In this document: one piece after another, positions 56,342 through 64,000 of the stretch
Position numbering within the stretch: position 1 is the first letter of the stretch
How the letters are laid out: every line of letters begins with the position of its first letter
NCBI GenBank assembly: GCA_046349395.1
Contig: JAXMCK010000005.1
Coordinates: forward strand, 434,001 to 498,000
Length of the DNA stretch: 64,000 bases
Direction: 5' to 3'
DNA from: JAXMCK01 sp046349395
GTDB taxonomy: Bacteria; Pseudomonadota; Alphaproteobacteria; Geminicoccales; Geminicoccaceae
Program-made: the position numbers and the translations under genes
The notes under the pieces: generated by a model
Databases searched by the model: none
What the model was told of the DNA's origin: nothing
What the model saw: only the letters and a program-made list of their open reading frames with translations

Positions 56342-57448
56342 TCAGCGCTCGACCGCGAGCGGTCCGGGCGGCAGGGCCAGCGCGTCGTGCGCCGCGAAGC
56401 CGACCTGCACGGGATCGCCGATCCGATGGTTGGCGTGCGCCGGCGTGTTGGTGAGCTGGACCAGCAGGTTGCGGCCCTCGCCGGTGGCCACCTCCAGATG
56501 CACCGAGGCACCCTCCAGCTCGCGCCGGACGATGCGTGCGGCGAGCCTGTTCTCGGTCTCGTTCGGCGGATTGAGGTGCAGCCGCTCGGGCCGTACGAAC
56601 AGGATCGCCTCGGCACCCGGCGTGAGACCGTTGCCATTGGCCGCCCGCAGCCGCCCGACCTCGCTGTCGAGCAGCACCGAGCCGTTGGCCGCGTCCGACA
56701 CACGGCCGCGGACGATGTTGTTGGCACCGACGAAGGTCGCCACGAAGGGCGTGCTCGGCGCCGCATAGAGCGCATCGGGTGACGCGATCTGCTCGATCCG
56801 GCCCTGGCTCATGACCGCGATGCGGTCCGACATGGTGAGCGCTTCGCCCTGATCGTGCGTGATGTAGACGAAGGTAATGCCGACCCGCTGCTGGATGGCA
56901 CGAAGCTCGGTGCGCATGTGCTGCCGGAGCTTCAGGTCGAGGGCCGACAGCGGCTCGTCGAGCAGGAGCACAGCGGGCTCCACGGCGAGGCCGCGGGCGA
57001 TCGCCACGCGCTGCCGCTGGCCGCCCGACAGCTCGGTCGGTTTCTTGTCGCCCTGACCGCCCAGGGCCACGAGGTCCAGCAACTCGTCCGCCCGTCGCTT
57101 GCGGGTCGCCCGGTCGACGCCTCGCGCCTCAAGGCCGAAGGCGACGTTCTCCCACACCGTCATGAGCGGAAAGAGGGCCAGGTTCTGAAAGATGAGCGAG
57201 GTCGGCCGATGCGCCGGCGGAATGCCGCGCATCGACTCGCCGCCGATCAGGACATCACCCTCGCTCGGCTCCAGAAAGCCCGAAATCATCTTGAGGATCG
57301 TCGTCTTGCCGCAGCCCGAGGGGCCGAGGATCGAGAAGAACTCGCCGGCCTCGATCCGCAGGTCGGACGGATGCACGGCGGTGAAATTGGCGAACCGCAT
57401 CGCCACGCGACGAAGCTCGACCGCCTTGCCCAGCCGATCACCCGCCAT
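56342..57448 (-). CDS. potA: polyamine-type ABC importer ATPase (PotA-like)
   Basis: The 368-residue product has the ATPase domain (Walker A GPSGCGKTT, Q-loop SLIFQNLALFP, signature LSGGQRQRVAIARG, Walker B AVLLLDEPLSALDLK, switch His in ITHDQGEALTMSDR) and a C-terminal TOBE domain (about 250-365). It energises import by PotB and PotC. It is 59 bases downstream of the binding-protein gene and two bases from potB. Confidence 0.94.
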   Translation of the reverse strand: MAGDRLGKAVELRRVAMRFANFTAVHPSDLRIEAGEFFSILGPSGCGKTTILKMISGFLEPSEGDVLIGGESMRGIPPAHRPTSLIFQNLALFPLMTVWENVAFGLEARGVDRATRKRRADELLDLVALGGQGDKKPTELSGGQRQRVAIARGLAVEPAVLLLDEPLSALDLKLRQHMRTELRAIQQRVGITFVYITHDQGEALTMSDRIAVMSQGRIEQIASPDALYAAPSTPFVATFVGANNIVRGRVSDAANGSVLLDSEVGRLRAANGNGLTPGAEAILFVRPERLHLNPPNETENRLAARIVRRELEGASVHLEVATGEGRNLLVQLTNTPAHANHRIGDPVQVGFAAHDALALPPGPLAVER

Positions 57449-57507
57449 GGCGCCACTCCCCCTCGAGCAGTGCCCCGTAGGCCGAGGCCTGCGGGGACCG
57501 GATCACG

Positions 57508-58662
57508 TCAGGCGTTGGTCAGCATCTCGACATATTCGCCGCGGAGCTTCGAGAAGAACGGCGTCTGCGCCGGCCACCACCAGATGCCCTCGATCGCGGC
57601 CTCTTCGGGATAGGCCATCTTGAAGGCGGCCTGCGCCTTCTCGTTCAGATACTTGTCGGCACCGACGGCGGCACTGTTGTAGCCGGTGCGGTTGGCGAAG
57701 GCGGCACCCATTTCGGCGGTGAGGAGATGATTGATGAAGGCGTAGGCGGCATCCGGATTGGCGGCACCGCTCGTGATCGCCGCGGTGTCCGTCCAGCCGA
57801 GGCCACCCTCCTTCGGCATCGTGTAGCGCCACTTCGGCGCGACGTCGCGGTTCAGGAGAATGCCGGTCGTGTCCCAGGTCTGGCCCACATTGCAGCCGGC
57901 GTCGGTGAAGGCCGAGGTCGCCTCGGTCGCGTTGTTCCACCAGGCGCCGATGTGCTTGCGCTGCTCGCGGGCATAGGCGAGCGTGCCCTCGAACACCCGC
58001 TTGCACTCCTCCTCGGACTTGAAGAGGTCCATGCCGCGGTCGGTCTTCAGCTTGCCGATCGCATCGAGGTAGAGGGCGAGGCTGACCAGCACCGACTTCT
58101 GCCGGACGGCCGCCTTGGCGTCACCCTCGAACAGGTCGCCGTAAGAAACGATGCCGAAGGCCAGCTGCGGGAACTTGTCGGCGTCCCAGGTTATGCCCTC
58201 GGTACCCCAGTCGAACGGGATGAGGTAGCGCTTGCCGCGGTGCGCCGCACCCAGCTTCAGCGAGTTGCGCCACATCGCCGGAATGATCTGCGCGACCTTC
58301 AGCTGCTTCTCGTCGATCGGCGCGAGCAGATTGTTCTCGTAGTAGATCGGGCCGGTGTCGACCGAGGGAAACAGCACGTCGAAGCCGGCACCGCCGCTGG
58401 CCTTCAGCTTGTTCTGCGCTTCCTCGTTCGAGCCGTAGGTGGACAGTTCCACCTTGACGCCGGTGGCGTCCTCGAACTTCTGGACGATGCCGTCCTTGGT
58501 GAAGGCGTCCATGTAGTCGCCCCAGGCGAACACCTTCAGCGTGCCGGCGGCACGGGCCGTCCGGATCAGGCCGGGTGCACCGAGGGTGACGACGCCGGCG
58601 GCAGCGGCACCCAGGAGGGTGCGGCGGCGATAGCCGCGCAGGGCGGTGAGCATGTCCATCAT
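57508..58662 (-). CDS. potD: polyamine-type ABC importer binding protein (PotD-like)
   Basis: The 384-residue product has a twin-arginine-like leader (GYRRRTLLGAAAAGVVTLGA) and the spermidine/putrescine-binding fold (LKVFAWGDYMDAFTKDGIVQ, KFEDATGVKVE and FDVLFPSVDTGP). It later shows YLIPFDWGTEGITWDADKFP. It binds the ligand in the periplasm as first gene of the operon. Start ATG 58662 has GGAG nearby; ATG 58659 and the more distant 58695 are possible. Confidence 0.9.
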   Translation of the reverse strand: MMDMLTALRGYRRRTLLGAAAAGVVTLGAPGLIRTARAAGTLKVFAWGDYMDAFTKDGIVQKFEDATGVKVELSTYGSNEEAQNKLKASGGAGFDVLFPSVDTGPIYYENNLLAPIDEKQLKVAQIIPAMWRNSLKLGAAHRGKRYLIPFDWGTEGITWDADKFPQLAFGIVSYGDLFEGDAKAAVRQKSVLVSLALYLDAIGKLKTDRGMDLFKSEEECKRVFEGTLAYAREQRKHIGAWWNNATEATSAFTDAGCNVGQTWDTTGILLNRDVAPKWRYTMPKEGGLGWTDTAAITSGAANPDAAYAFINHLLTAEMGAAFANRTGYNSAAVGADKYLNEKAQAAFKMAYPEEAAIEGIWWWPAQTPFFSKLRGEYVEMLTNA

Positions 58663-58753
58663 CGACTCCAAGGCTGCGTAAGCGCTGGCCGCCAATATCC
58701 CTGCCTTCGTGATTTATTGATGATGGCGACGTGACAGGCGCTGCTTTCGCCGC

Positions 58754-59746
58754 TCAGAGCCAGCCCTTGAACTTGAAGAACAGGAACGGACCCAGCGCCG
58801 AGACGAGCATCAGGGTCAGCGCGTAGGCATAGCCCCAGGGCCAGGCCAACTCCGGCATGTGCTGGAAGTTCATGCCGTAGACGCTCGCGATCAGCACCGG
58901 CGGGGTCAGCACGATGCTGAGGATCGAGAGCAGGTAGATCACCTTGTTCTGCTGCGTGTCGATCAGGCCCACGGTCGAATCCAGCATGAAGCTGAGATCG
59001 GCTTCAAAGTGGCCGTTGAGGTCGCTCAGGATCTTCAGGTCCTGAGCGACGGAGCGCAGCCGGTGCCGCATGCCGTCGCTCGCATGCTCCTCGGAGAAGG
59101 CGACGAGCCTGATCATGCTGTGCAGCGACTGGCGCAGCGTCGTGCTGACCTGGTGCTGGCGACCCAGTTCCTTGATCACCGCCTCAAGCCGGTGGATGCG
59201 TCGCCCGAGCGGAATCGGCCGCCCGGCCCGCTGGGCCACCATGTGCGGGTCCCTGAAGATGTCGCGGCCGACATCGTGCAGATGCTCGCCCAACTCTTCC
59301 ATGCGCTCGGCGAGCCGATCGACGATCAGCTCCAAGAGGCCGGCGAACACATCGCCCGCCCCTTCGAGCCGGCCGGCTTGGCCGCTGCTGAGCTTCGCGA
59401 TGAAGGGATCCAGCGAATCGAGGCGGCTGTAACGGACCGTGACGAGCTTGTCGCCTGCACAGACGAAGGTCAGGGGGACCACCGGTGGTACCGTCGGCGG
59501 CGAGGGCACCACGAAGGCGCTCATGTAGATCGTACCACCGGCGACGATCAGCCGGTCGGAGACCTGCAGACCGCTGGCTTCGTCGCGGGTCGGGATGTCG
59601 ATGCCGAGTGCCGCCTCGACGACCGCCTCCTCCTCGCGCGTCGGCGTCGCGAGATCGACCCACACAGCCTCGGGCGGCAGCGGCGCGCCGGGGTCGACAT
59701 CGACATGGTCGAGCGTCCCGTTCTCGACGCCGAAGGCCCGCAGCAA
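58754..59746 (-). CDS. corA: CorA-family divalent-cation transporter
   Basis: The 330-residue product has a soluble N-terminal domain, a long helix, and two C-terminal membrane segments. The channel motif YGMNF occurs in ASVYGMNFQHMPE between them. It conducts magnesium, cobalt or related cations at the inner membrane. It is 28 bases upstream of the moaA stop on the same strand, and moaA is upstream in transcription. Confidence 0.93.
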   Translation of the reverse strand: MLRAFGVENGTLDHVDVDPGAPLPPEAVWVDLATPTREEEAVVEAALGIDIPTRDEASGLQVSDRLIVAGGTIYMSAFVVPSPPTVPPVVPLTFVCAGDKLVTVRYSRLDSLDPFIAKLSSGQAGRLEGAGDVFAGLLELIVDRLAERMEELGEHLHDVGRDIFRDPHMVAQRAGRPIPLGRRIHRLEAVIKELGRQHQVSTTLRQSLHSMIRLVAFSEEHASDGMRHRLRSVAQDLKILSDLNGHFEADLSFMLDSTVGLIDTQQNKVIYLLSILSIVLTPPVLIASVYGMNFQHMPELAWPWGYAYALTLMLVSALGPFLFFKFKGWL

Positions 59747-59774
59747 GGGCGTGTCTCGCCCGGGGCCGCCCGTG

Positions 59775-60764
59775 TCAGCCGCCGGTGACGCTCATGTGGC
59801 GGCCGACCGCCGGGCGGTTGTGGCGGCGGTCGATGATGAAGTCGTGGCCCCTCGGCTTGCGCGCGATGCCGTGGAGGATCGCCGCCTTCACCGCGTCATC
59901 GGCCTCGGACGAGCGCAAGGGCCCGCGCAGGTCGACGGCATCCTCCTGCCCCAGGCACATGAAGAGGGTGCCGGTGCAGGTAACCCGCACCCGATTGCAG
60001 GACTCGCAGAAATTGTGCGTCAGCGGCGTGATGAAGCCGAGCCTGCCGCCCGTCTCCTCGACGCGGACATAGCGCGCCGGGCCGCCGGTCCGGTGATCGA
60101 TGTCGGTCAGCGTCCAACGCTCCGACAGCCGGGCGCGAACGAGCGAGAGCGGCAGATACTGGTCGGTGCGGTCGCCGTCGATCTCGCCCATCGGCATCGT
60201 CTCGATGAGCGTCAGGTCGAACCCTTCCGCCCCGCACCAGGCGAGCATCCGCTCGATCTCGTCCTCGTTGGTGCCCTTCAGCGCCACCATGTTGATCTTG
60301 ACCGCCAGACCAGCTGTCTTGGCCGCCGCGATTCCGTCCATCACCTGGTCGAAGCGGCCCCAGCGCGTGATCGCGGTGAACCGGTCGCCGTCCAGCGTGT
60401 CGAGCGACACGTTGATGCGCCGCACGCCGGCATCGACCAGCTCGCCGGCGAAGCGCCGGAGCTGGCTGCCGTTGGTGGTAATGGTCAGCTCGTCGAGCCC
60501 GCCCTCGCGCACCCGGCTGCCGAGCTGGCGGATCAGCCACATCACGTTGCGCCGCACCAGCGGCTCGCCGCCTGTGAGCCGGATCCGGCGCACGCCCAGA
60601 TCGACGAAAGCGCCACACAGGCGATCCAGCTCCTCGAGGGAGAGCAGGTCCGCCTTCGGCAGGAACGTCATGTTCTCCGCCATGCAGTACACGCAGCGGA
60701 AGTCGCAGCGGTCGGTGACAGACACCCGCACATAGCTGACATGGCGGCCGAAAGGATCCTGCAT
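59775..60764 (-). CDS. moaA: GTP 3',8-cyclase (molybdenum cofactor synthesis)
   Basis: MoaA starts molybdopterin synthesis by cyclising GTP with radical SAM chemistry. The 329-residue product has the N-terminal cluster CxxxCxxC (Cys20, Cys24 and Cys27 in DRCDFRCVYC). It also has RLTGGEPLVRRN, the C-terminal cluster cysteines in FCESCNRVRVTCTGTLFMCLG, and the essential C-terminal Gly-Gly. ATG 60764 follows AGGAG; the reading frame open further upstream to 60995 is antisense to nadK. It serves molybdenum enzymes such as the CoxL-like protein at 29.6 kb. Confidence 0.95.
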   Translation of the reverse strand: MQDPFGRHVSYVRVSVTDRCDFRCVYCMAENMTFLPKADLLSLEELDRLCGAFVDLGVRRIRLTGGEPLVRRNVMWLIRQLGSRVREGGLDELTITTNGSQLRRFAGELVDAGVRRINVSLDTLDGDRFTAITRWGRFDQVMDGIAAAKTAGLAVKINMVALKGTNEDEIERMLAWCGAEGFDLTLIETMPMGEIDGDRTDQYLPLSLVRARLSERWTLTDIDHRTGGPARYVRVEETGGRLGFITPLTHNFCESCNRVRVTCTGTLFMCLGQEDAVDLRGPLRSSEADDAVKAAILHGIARKPRGHDFIIDRRHNRPAVGRHMSVTGG

Positions 60765-60883
60765 CGACGGCGGCTCCTGAGATCCCTGCCCGATCACAAG
60801 CTTGTCTTGCGCTTCTAGCCCGATATGGGCACGTCGGGAACGGAGGTCCATGGCCGCGGCGGGCGGCCCGGACGGAGAAACTG

Positions 60884-61642
60884 ATGCGCCTCGCCTTCGT
60901 CGCCGCTCCGACCTCGGAGGCGCAGCGCGCCCGCGCCGAGCTGACGCATGTCTACGGTGCCTGCCCCCTGGCCGACGCCGAGGTGATCGTTGCACTGGGC
61001 GGCGACGGGTTCATGCTGGAGACGCTGCACCGGCATCTCGACCGCCGCATCCCGATCTACGGCATGAACCTCGGCACGGTGGGTTTCCTCCTCAACGTCT
61101 ACGATGCCGAACGCCTGCCCGAGCGAATCGCCGCCGCCACGCCTGTCGACCTCTTTCCCCTGCGCATGCAGGCGACGCTCCTGGACGACCGCACCGTCGA
61201 CGCGATGGGGATCAACGAGGTCTCGGTGTTCCGCGAGACGCGGCAGGCGGCACGCCTGTCGATCGACATCGACGGCGTCTGCCGCATGCCGGAGTTGGTG
61301 TGCGACGGCCTGCTCGTCGCCACACCCGCCGGCAGCACCGCCTACAATCTCTCCGCCTACGGGCCGATCATTCCGCTTGGCGCCAACCTGCTGGCGCTGA
61401 CGCCGATCAGCCCCTTCCGGCCGCGCCGCTGGCGCGGGGCCCTGCTGCCGGCGCGCTCGCGCATCACCATCCATGTCCGCGAGCCCGAGAAGCGGCCGGT
61501 CAGTGCCGTGGCCGACTTCACCGAGGTGCGTGACGTGGCCAGCATCGAGGTATGGGAGGACCGCTCGATCGCCGTTCACCTTCTCTTCGATCCGGAGCAC
61601 AATCTGGAGGAGCGCATCCTGCGCGAACAGTTCGTGCTGTGA
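60884..61642 (+). CDS. nadK: NAD kinase
   Basis: NadK phosphorylates NAD to NADP. The 252-residue product has the catalytic GGDG in VIVALGGDGFMLETLHRHL, the NE/D motif in GINEVSVFRET, and the NAD site GLLVATPAGSTAYNLSAYGP. It lacks the long N-terminal extension of eukaryotic forms. ATG 60884 is preceded by GGAGAA and diverges from moaA by 119 bases. Confidence 0.95.
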   Translation: MRLAFVAAPTSEAQRARAELTHVYGACPLADAEVIVALGGDGFMLETLHRHLDRRIPIYGMNLGTVGFLLNVYDAERLPERIAAATPVDLFPLRMQATLLDDRTVDAMGINEVSVFRETRQAARLSIDIDGVCRMPELVCDGLLVATPAGSTAYNLSAYGPIIPLGANLLALTPISPFRPRRWRGALLPARSRITIHVREPEKRPVSAVADFTEVRDVASIEVWEDRSIAVHLLFDPEHNLEERILREQFVL

Positions 61643-61663
61643 GCCTCCCCGGGGGGACCATCG

Positions 61664-61945
61664 ATGACCCGCACGCTCGTCCCGCTCCTTGCCGTCCTGG
61701 CACTTGCCGGCTGCCAGTACATGGACACCACCAACGGCCCGGGCACCGAGTACGCCCAGTGCTCGGGCGGGCAGAACCCGACCCAGCCGCTCTGCCTCGA
61801 CCAGGTCGATCACAATGGCGACGGCTATGTCTCGCAGAATGAATGGGACTCGAGCTTCCACGCCGCCGACACCAACAATGACGGCCAAGTCAGCTCGGGC
61901 GAGTTCGCAGCGGCCGGGGGTGCGGGTGGTCGAGGCGGCCGCTAG
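61664..61945 (+). CDS. EF-hand lipoprotein
   Basis: The 93-residue product has a lipoprotein signal (LLAVLALAGC) and two calcium-binding EF-hand loops (DHNGDGYVSQNEW and DTNNDGQVSSGEF), followed by a glycine-rich end. It would sit on the membrane facing the periplasm and bind calcium. It lies 21 bases after nadK and may be cotranscribed. Confidence 0.8.
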   Translation: MTRTLVPLLAVLALAGCQYMDTTNGPGTEYAQCSGGQNPTQPLCLDQVDHNGDGYVSQNEWDSSFHAADTNNDGQVSSGEFAAAGGAGGRGGR

Positions 61946-61947
61946 GT

Positions 61948-62466
61948 TCAGCCGCCCTCGTAGCCGAGCAGGGTCGTCATCGGGACATTGAGCCTGGAGC
62001 GGCCCTTCAGGCCCATCAACTCGATCAGGAACACGGCACCCACGACCTCGGCCCCCACCTTGCTGATCAGCTCGACCGAGGCGTGCGCCGTGCCGCCCGT
62101 CGCCAGCAGGTCGTCCATCAGCACGACCCGGCTCCCGGCCGGCACGAGCCCCGTGGCGATCTGCAGCGTGTCCGAGCCGTATTCGAGGTCGTAGGCGTGG
62201 CTCACCACCTCGCCCGGCAGCTTGCCGACCTTCCGCACCATCGTGAACGGGATGCCGAGCTTGTACGCGACGGGTGCCGCGAAGATGAAGCCGCGGGATT
62301 CGATGGCGGCCAGCAGGTCCGGCCGATAGGCTGACACGGCGTCGCTCAGCCGGTCCACGGTCTCTCGCCAGGCGGCCCCGTGACCGAGCAGGGTCGAGAT
62401 GTCGTAGAACAGGATGCCCGGCTTCGGGAAATCGGGAATTGTGCGGATGTGCGCCTTCAGGTCCAT
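61948..62466 (-). CDS. apt: adenine phosphoribosyltransferase
   Basis: Apt converts adenine and PRPP to AMP. The 172-residue product is of standard length, with IRTIPDFPKPGILFYDISTL, the adenine-pocket ESRGFIFAAPVAYKLG, RKVGKLPGEVVSHAYDLEYG and the PRPP-binding loop VVLMDDLLATGGTA. ATG 62466 is the start; longer readings are antisense to the DUF192 gene. It converges on the EF-hand gene with two bases between the stops. Confidence 0.95.
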   Translation of the reverse strand: MDLKAHIRTIPDFPKPGILFYDISTLLGHGAAWRETVDRLSDAVSAYRPDLLAAIESRGFIFAAPVAYKLGIPFTMVRKVGKLPGEVVSHAYDLEYGSDTLQIATGLVPAGSRVVLMDDLLATGGTAHASVELISKVGAEVVGAVFLIELMGLKGRSRLNVPMTTLLGYEGG

Positions 62467-62494
62467 GCTCGTGCCCTCGGATGCCGCCGGGGAG

Positions 62495-62962
62495 ATGCTT
62501 CGCACGCGACCCACGCGTCGCCAAGCGGTCCTGGGCGCGGCCTTGTCGCTCGCCCTGAGTGCGACCTCGGCCTCGGCCTTCGACACCGGCAAGCTGGCCA
62601 TCCGCACACGTGCCGGTGCCGTCCACGAGTTCACCATCGAACTCGCCGACACGCCCGGCCAGCGGGCCCAGGGGCTGATGTTCCGCGACAGCATGCCGGC
62701 CGATCACGGCATGCTGTTCGATTTCCAGGAGCCGCAGGCGGTCGCCTTCTGGATGAAGAACACCAAGATCCCGCTCGACATGATCTTCGCGGCGACGGAC
62801 GGCACCATCCTCGCCATCGCCGCCGACACCAAACCCTTCGACGAGACGCCGATCGGCCCGGGCGTGCCCGTCCGCGCCGTCCTCGAGGTCAACGCCGGCA
62901 CCGCCGCCCGCCTCGGCATCGCGCCGGGCGACAAGCTGATGAGCCCGATCTTCGTCAAGTGA
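62495..62962 (+). CDS. secreted DUF192-family protein
   Basis: The product (155 residues from ATG 62495) has a signal peptide (AVLGAALSLALSATSASA) and a DUF192 domain (ELADTPGQRAQGLMFRDSMP, GMLFDFQEP, FWMKNTKIPLDMIFAATDG and VLEVNAGTAARLGIAPGD). Members are small periplasmic beta proteins of unknown role. GGGGAG touches this ATG, so GTG 62471 is an alternative start; the signal peptide fits both. It diverges from apt. Confidence 0.85.
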   Translation: MLRTRPTRRQAVLGAALSLALSATSASAFDTGKLAIRTRAGAVHEFTIELADTPGQRAQGLMFRDSMPADHGMLFDFQEPQAVAFWMKNTKIPLDMIFAATDGTILAIAADTKPFDETPIGPGVPVRAVLEVNAGTAARLGIAPGDKLMSPIFVK

Positions 62963-62975
62963 CGTCGGGCTGATC

Positions 62976-62993
62976 GGCGCGGCGTTCCGCGCC
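62976..62993 (+). terminator. hairpin terminator after the DUF192 gene
   Basis: GGCGCGG-CGTT-CCGCGCC forms a seven-pair stem 13 bases after the stop. The next 138 bases are less GC-rich than the surroundings and include GTTATATG near 63085, a possible -10 box for the next gene. Confidence 0.6.
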
Positions 62994-63131
62994 TGCGGTC
63001 CGCAGTGTCGCACCGGAGACCGTGTAGAACGTCGAGATTGAATTTCGCTCTTTAGTTCTTTCGACTTCCCCTAACTCGCGCGGGACGTTATATGCTGCTG
63101 GCAGGAAGCCTCACGCTCGGACCTGTACGCC

Positions 63132-63653
63132 ATGCGCTCACTGATCGCTCTAGCCGCTCTTCTCGTCGGCGGCCTCGCCGGCCAGGTCGAGGCGGCACCG
63201 GTTCCCCTCCCGATCCAGGTGACCGAGATCAACAAGATCTTCAGCAGCAACGTGAGCATCGGCACGCTCTGCTCGGGCAGTCCGGCGAACTGCAATCTCA
63301 ACAACTATATCGGCGTCTCCAGCGGCGGCACGACCCCGCTGCAGATCCGCATCAGCTCGACCGACACGAACAAGATCTTCGATCTGAACGTGAACGGCCC
63401 GACGCAGTTGAACGTGTCGGGAGAGATCCCGCTGGCCTACGGACTCATCGCCGTCGACAAGAACTTCAACAGCGGCACCGGCCCGAACGGGACTTACGGC
63501 ATCTCCTTCCGACTGCCCAACGGCATCACCACCGGCTCGATCAAGATCGAGGCCCTGGTCGGCACCGCCGTCGTGCCGCTGCCCGCGGCCGCCCTGCTGT
63601 TCGGCACGGGCCTTCTCGGCCTCGGCGCCTTCCGGCGCCGTTCTGCCGCCTGA
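63132..63653 (+). CDS. VPLPA-CTERM protein of unknown function
   Basis: The 173-residue product has a signal peptide (LIALAALLVGGLAGQVEA), a Asn/Thr/Ser/Gly-rich middle that reads as a beta sandwich, and a C-terminal sorting signal: VPLPAAALLFGTGLLGLGAF followed by RRR. This is the VPLPA-CTERM type of signal handled by an exosortase-like enzyme in alphaproteobacteria. The protein is thus probably exported to the cell surface or extracellular matrix. No exosortase gene is in the window. Confidence 0.88.
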   Translation: MRSLIALAALLVGGLAGQVEAAPVPLPIQVTEINKIFSSNVSIGTLCSGSPANCNLNNYIGVSSGGTTPLQIRISSTDTNKIFDLNVNGPTQLNVSGEIPLAYGLIAVDKNFNSGTGPNGTYGISFRLPNGITTGSIKIEALVGTAVVPLPAAALLFGTGLLGLGAFRRRSAA

Positions 63654-63660
63654 CGCGATG

Positions 63661-63694
63661 GCCGGCCACCACCGCTGATGGCGGGGTGGCCGGC
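63661..63694. terminator. bidirectional hairpin terminator
   Basis: GCCGGCCACC (63661-63670) pairs with GGTGGCCGGC (63685-63694), and inside it CCGC pairs with GCGG with one bulged A. It lies between two convergent genes. Confidence 0.75.
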
Positions 63695-63700
63695 GAGGCT

Positions 63701-64000
63701 CTACTTCACGATCTTGTACGTACCCGTCTTCCGGCCGCCACCGGCGTAGGTTCCGGCCTTGAGTTGCCCGAAATAATCGTCGGTGAACTCGTAGCCACCA
63801 GTGATGCCGGCATATTTGCCGGTGCCACCGAGGAACTTGGCACTGCCTTTCGCCGTCTCCGTCGCCGACGGGCCGACCTCCTCGTCCTCCGCGAAGATCA
63901 TGTCGCCGTCGGCGTCCGTATAGGTGCAGCGGCCCGAGAGCTTGTAGGCTCCTGTCTTGCTGTTGCTCGGACCCGCCATCATGCAACGTCCGGCCATATG
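63701..64000 (-). CDS. unknown protein, cut by the window edge
   Basis: Ninety-eight residues can be read up to 63997 and the frame is probably open beyond the window, so the N-terminus may be missing. The visible part is Gly/Thr/Asp-rich and shows a beta-strand pattern (YKLSGRCTYTDADGDMIFAE, GSAKFLGGTGKYAGITGGYE and GTYAGGGRKTGTYKIV), like small secreted beta-barrel proteins of unknown function. Confidence 0.6.
   Translation of the reverse strand, partial: HMAGRCMMAGPSNSKTGAYKLSGRCTYTDADGDMIFAEDEEVGPSATETAKGSAKFLGGTGKYAGITGGYEFTDDYFGQLKAGTYAGGGRKTGTYKIVK

Noticed and set aside
60815..63013. 732-residue open frame antisense to nadK, apt and DUF192 genes
   Set aside because: Long because of high GC; contains no conserved motif and conflicts with four well-supported genes.

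Overview
The window is GC-rich chromosomal DNA, densely coding on both strands, with no phage, transposase, plasmid or rRNA genes in sight. The block tRNA-Lys, tgt, queA, coaD, gyrA, together with form-II CO-dehydrogenase-like genes, a single-ATPase sugar ABC importer, ETF-ubiquinone oxidoreductase, several TRAP transporters and a VPLPA-CTERM protein, points to an alphaproteobacterium, probably a heterotrophic soil or water organism near Rhodospirillales/Geminicoccales. That placement is inference from gene content and codon use, not from a phylogenetic marker.

Layout. 1-8.9 kb: a decayed membrane-protein gene, tRNA-Lys(TTT), queuosine genes tgt and queA, a frameshifted secreted-protein gene, coaD, gyrA, then a DNA glycosylase gene coupled by overlaps to a MntA-HepT toxin-antitoxin pair. 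8.9-17 kb: a TMEM43-family membrane protein, small secreted proteins, an unknown HTH-like protein, a membrane protein plus NNMT-type methyltransferase interrupted by an in-frame stop, a divergent TetR-like regulator with two GTAC-N5-GTAC palindromes, ETF-QO, a peptidoglycan-binding secreted protein and map. 17-25 kb: a four-gene operon (small protein, amidase, EamA exporter, ABM/2-hydroxyacid dehydrogenase fusion), a large thiamine-diphosphate transketolase-like enzyme, UdgX and a NagD-type phosphatase.

25-35 kb: a DctPQM TRAP transporter, then coxG-coxS-coxL-coxM (molybdenum hydroxylase with the form-II AYRGAGR loop), a Cys-rich lipoprotein, a VanZ-like protein and a CoxD/MoxR AAA ATPase. 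35-43 kb: an ECF sigma factor with its DGPF/YCII partner, an aminotransferase, a DsbA-like protein, an ABC-exporter membrane domain lacking its ATPase, and a sugar ABC importer closed by a strong terminator. 43-47 kb: a second TRAP system whose binding protein is encoded convergently.

47-64 kb: a PAS-GGDEF-EAL protein, nnr, a TerB-like protein, psuG, a degenerate-receiver/Hpt protein, a polyamine-type ABC importer (potDABC order), corA, moaA, nadK, an EF-hand lipoprotein, apt, a DUF192 protein, a VPLPA-CTERM protein and a gene cut by the window edge. moaA supplies the molybdenum cofactor that the cox-type enzyme at 29-33 kb needs.

The most notable items are the MntA-HepT pair behind a DNA glycosylase gene, UdgX, a Tgt that has lost three of four zinc ligands, an ABM-dehydrogenase fusion, a stop codon separating a membrane domain from a methyltransferase, an ECF factor with no standard start codon, and a pseudo-receiver fused to an intact Hpt. 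I did not find an unmistakably new multigene system.
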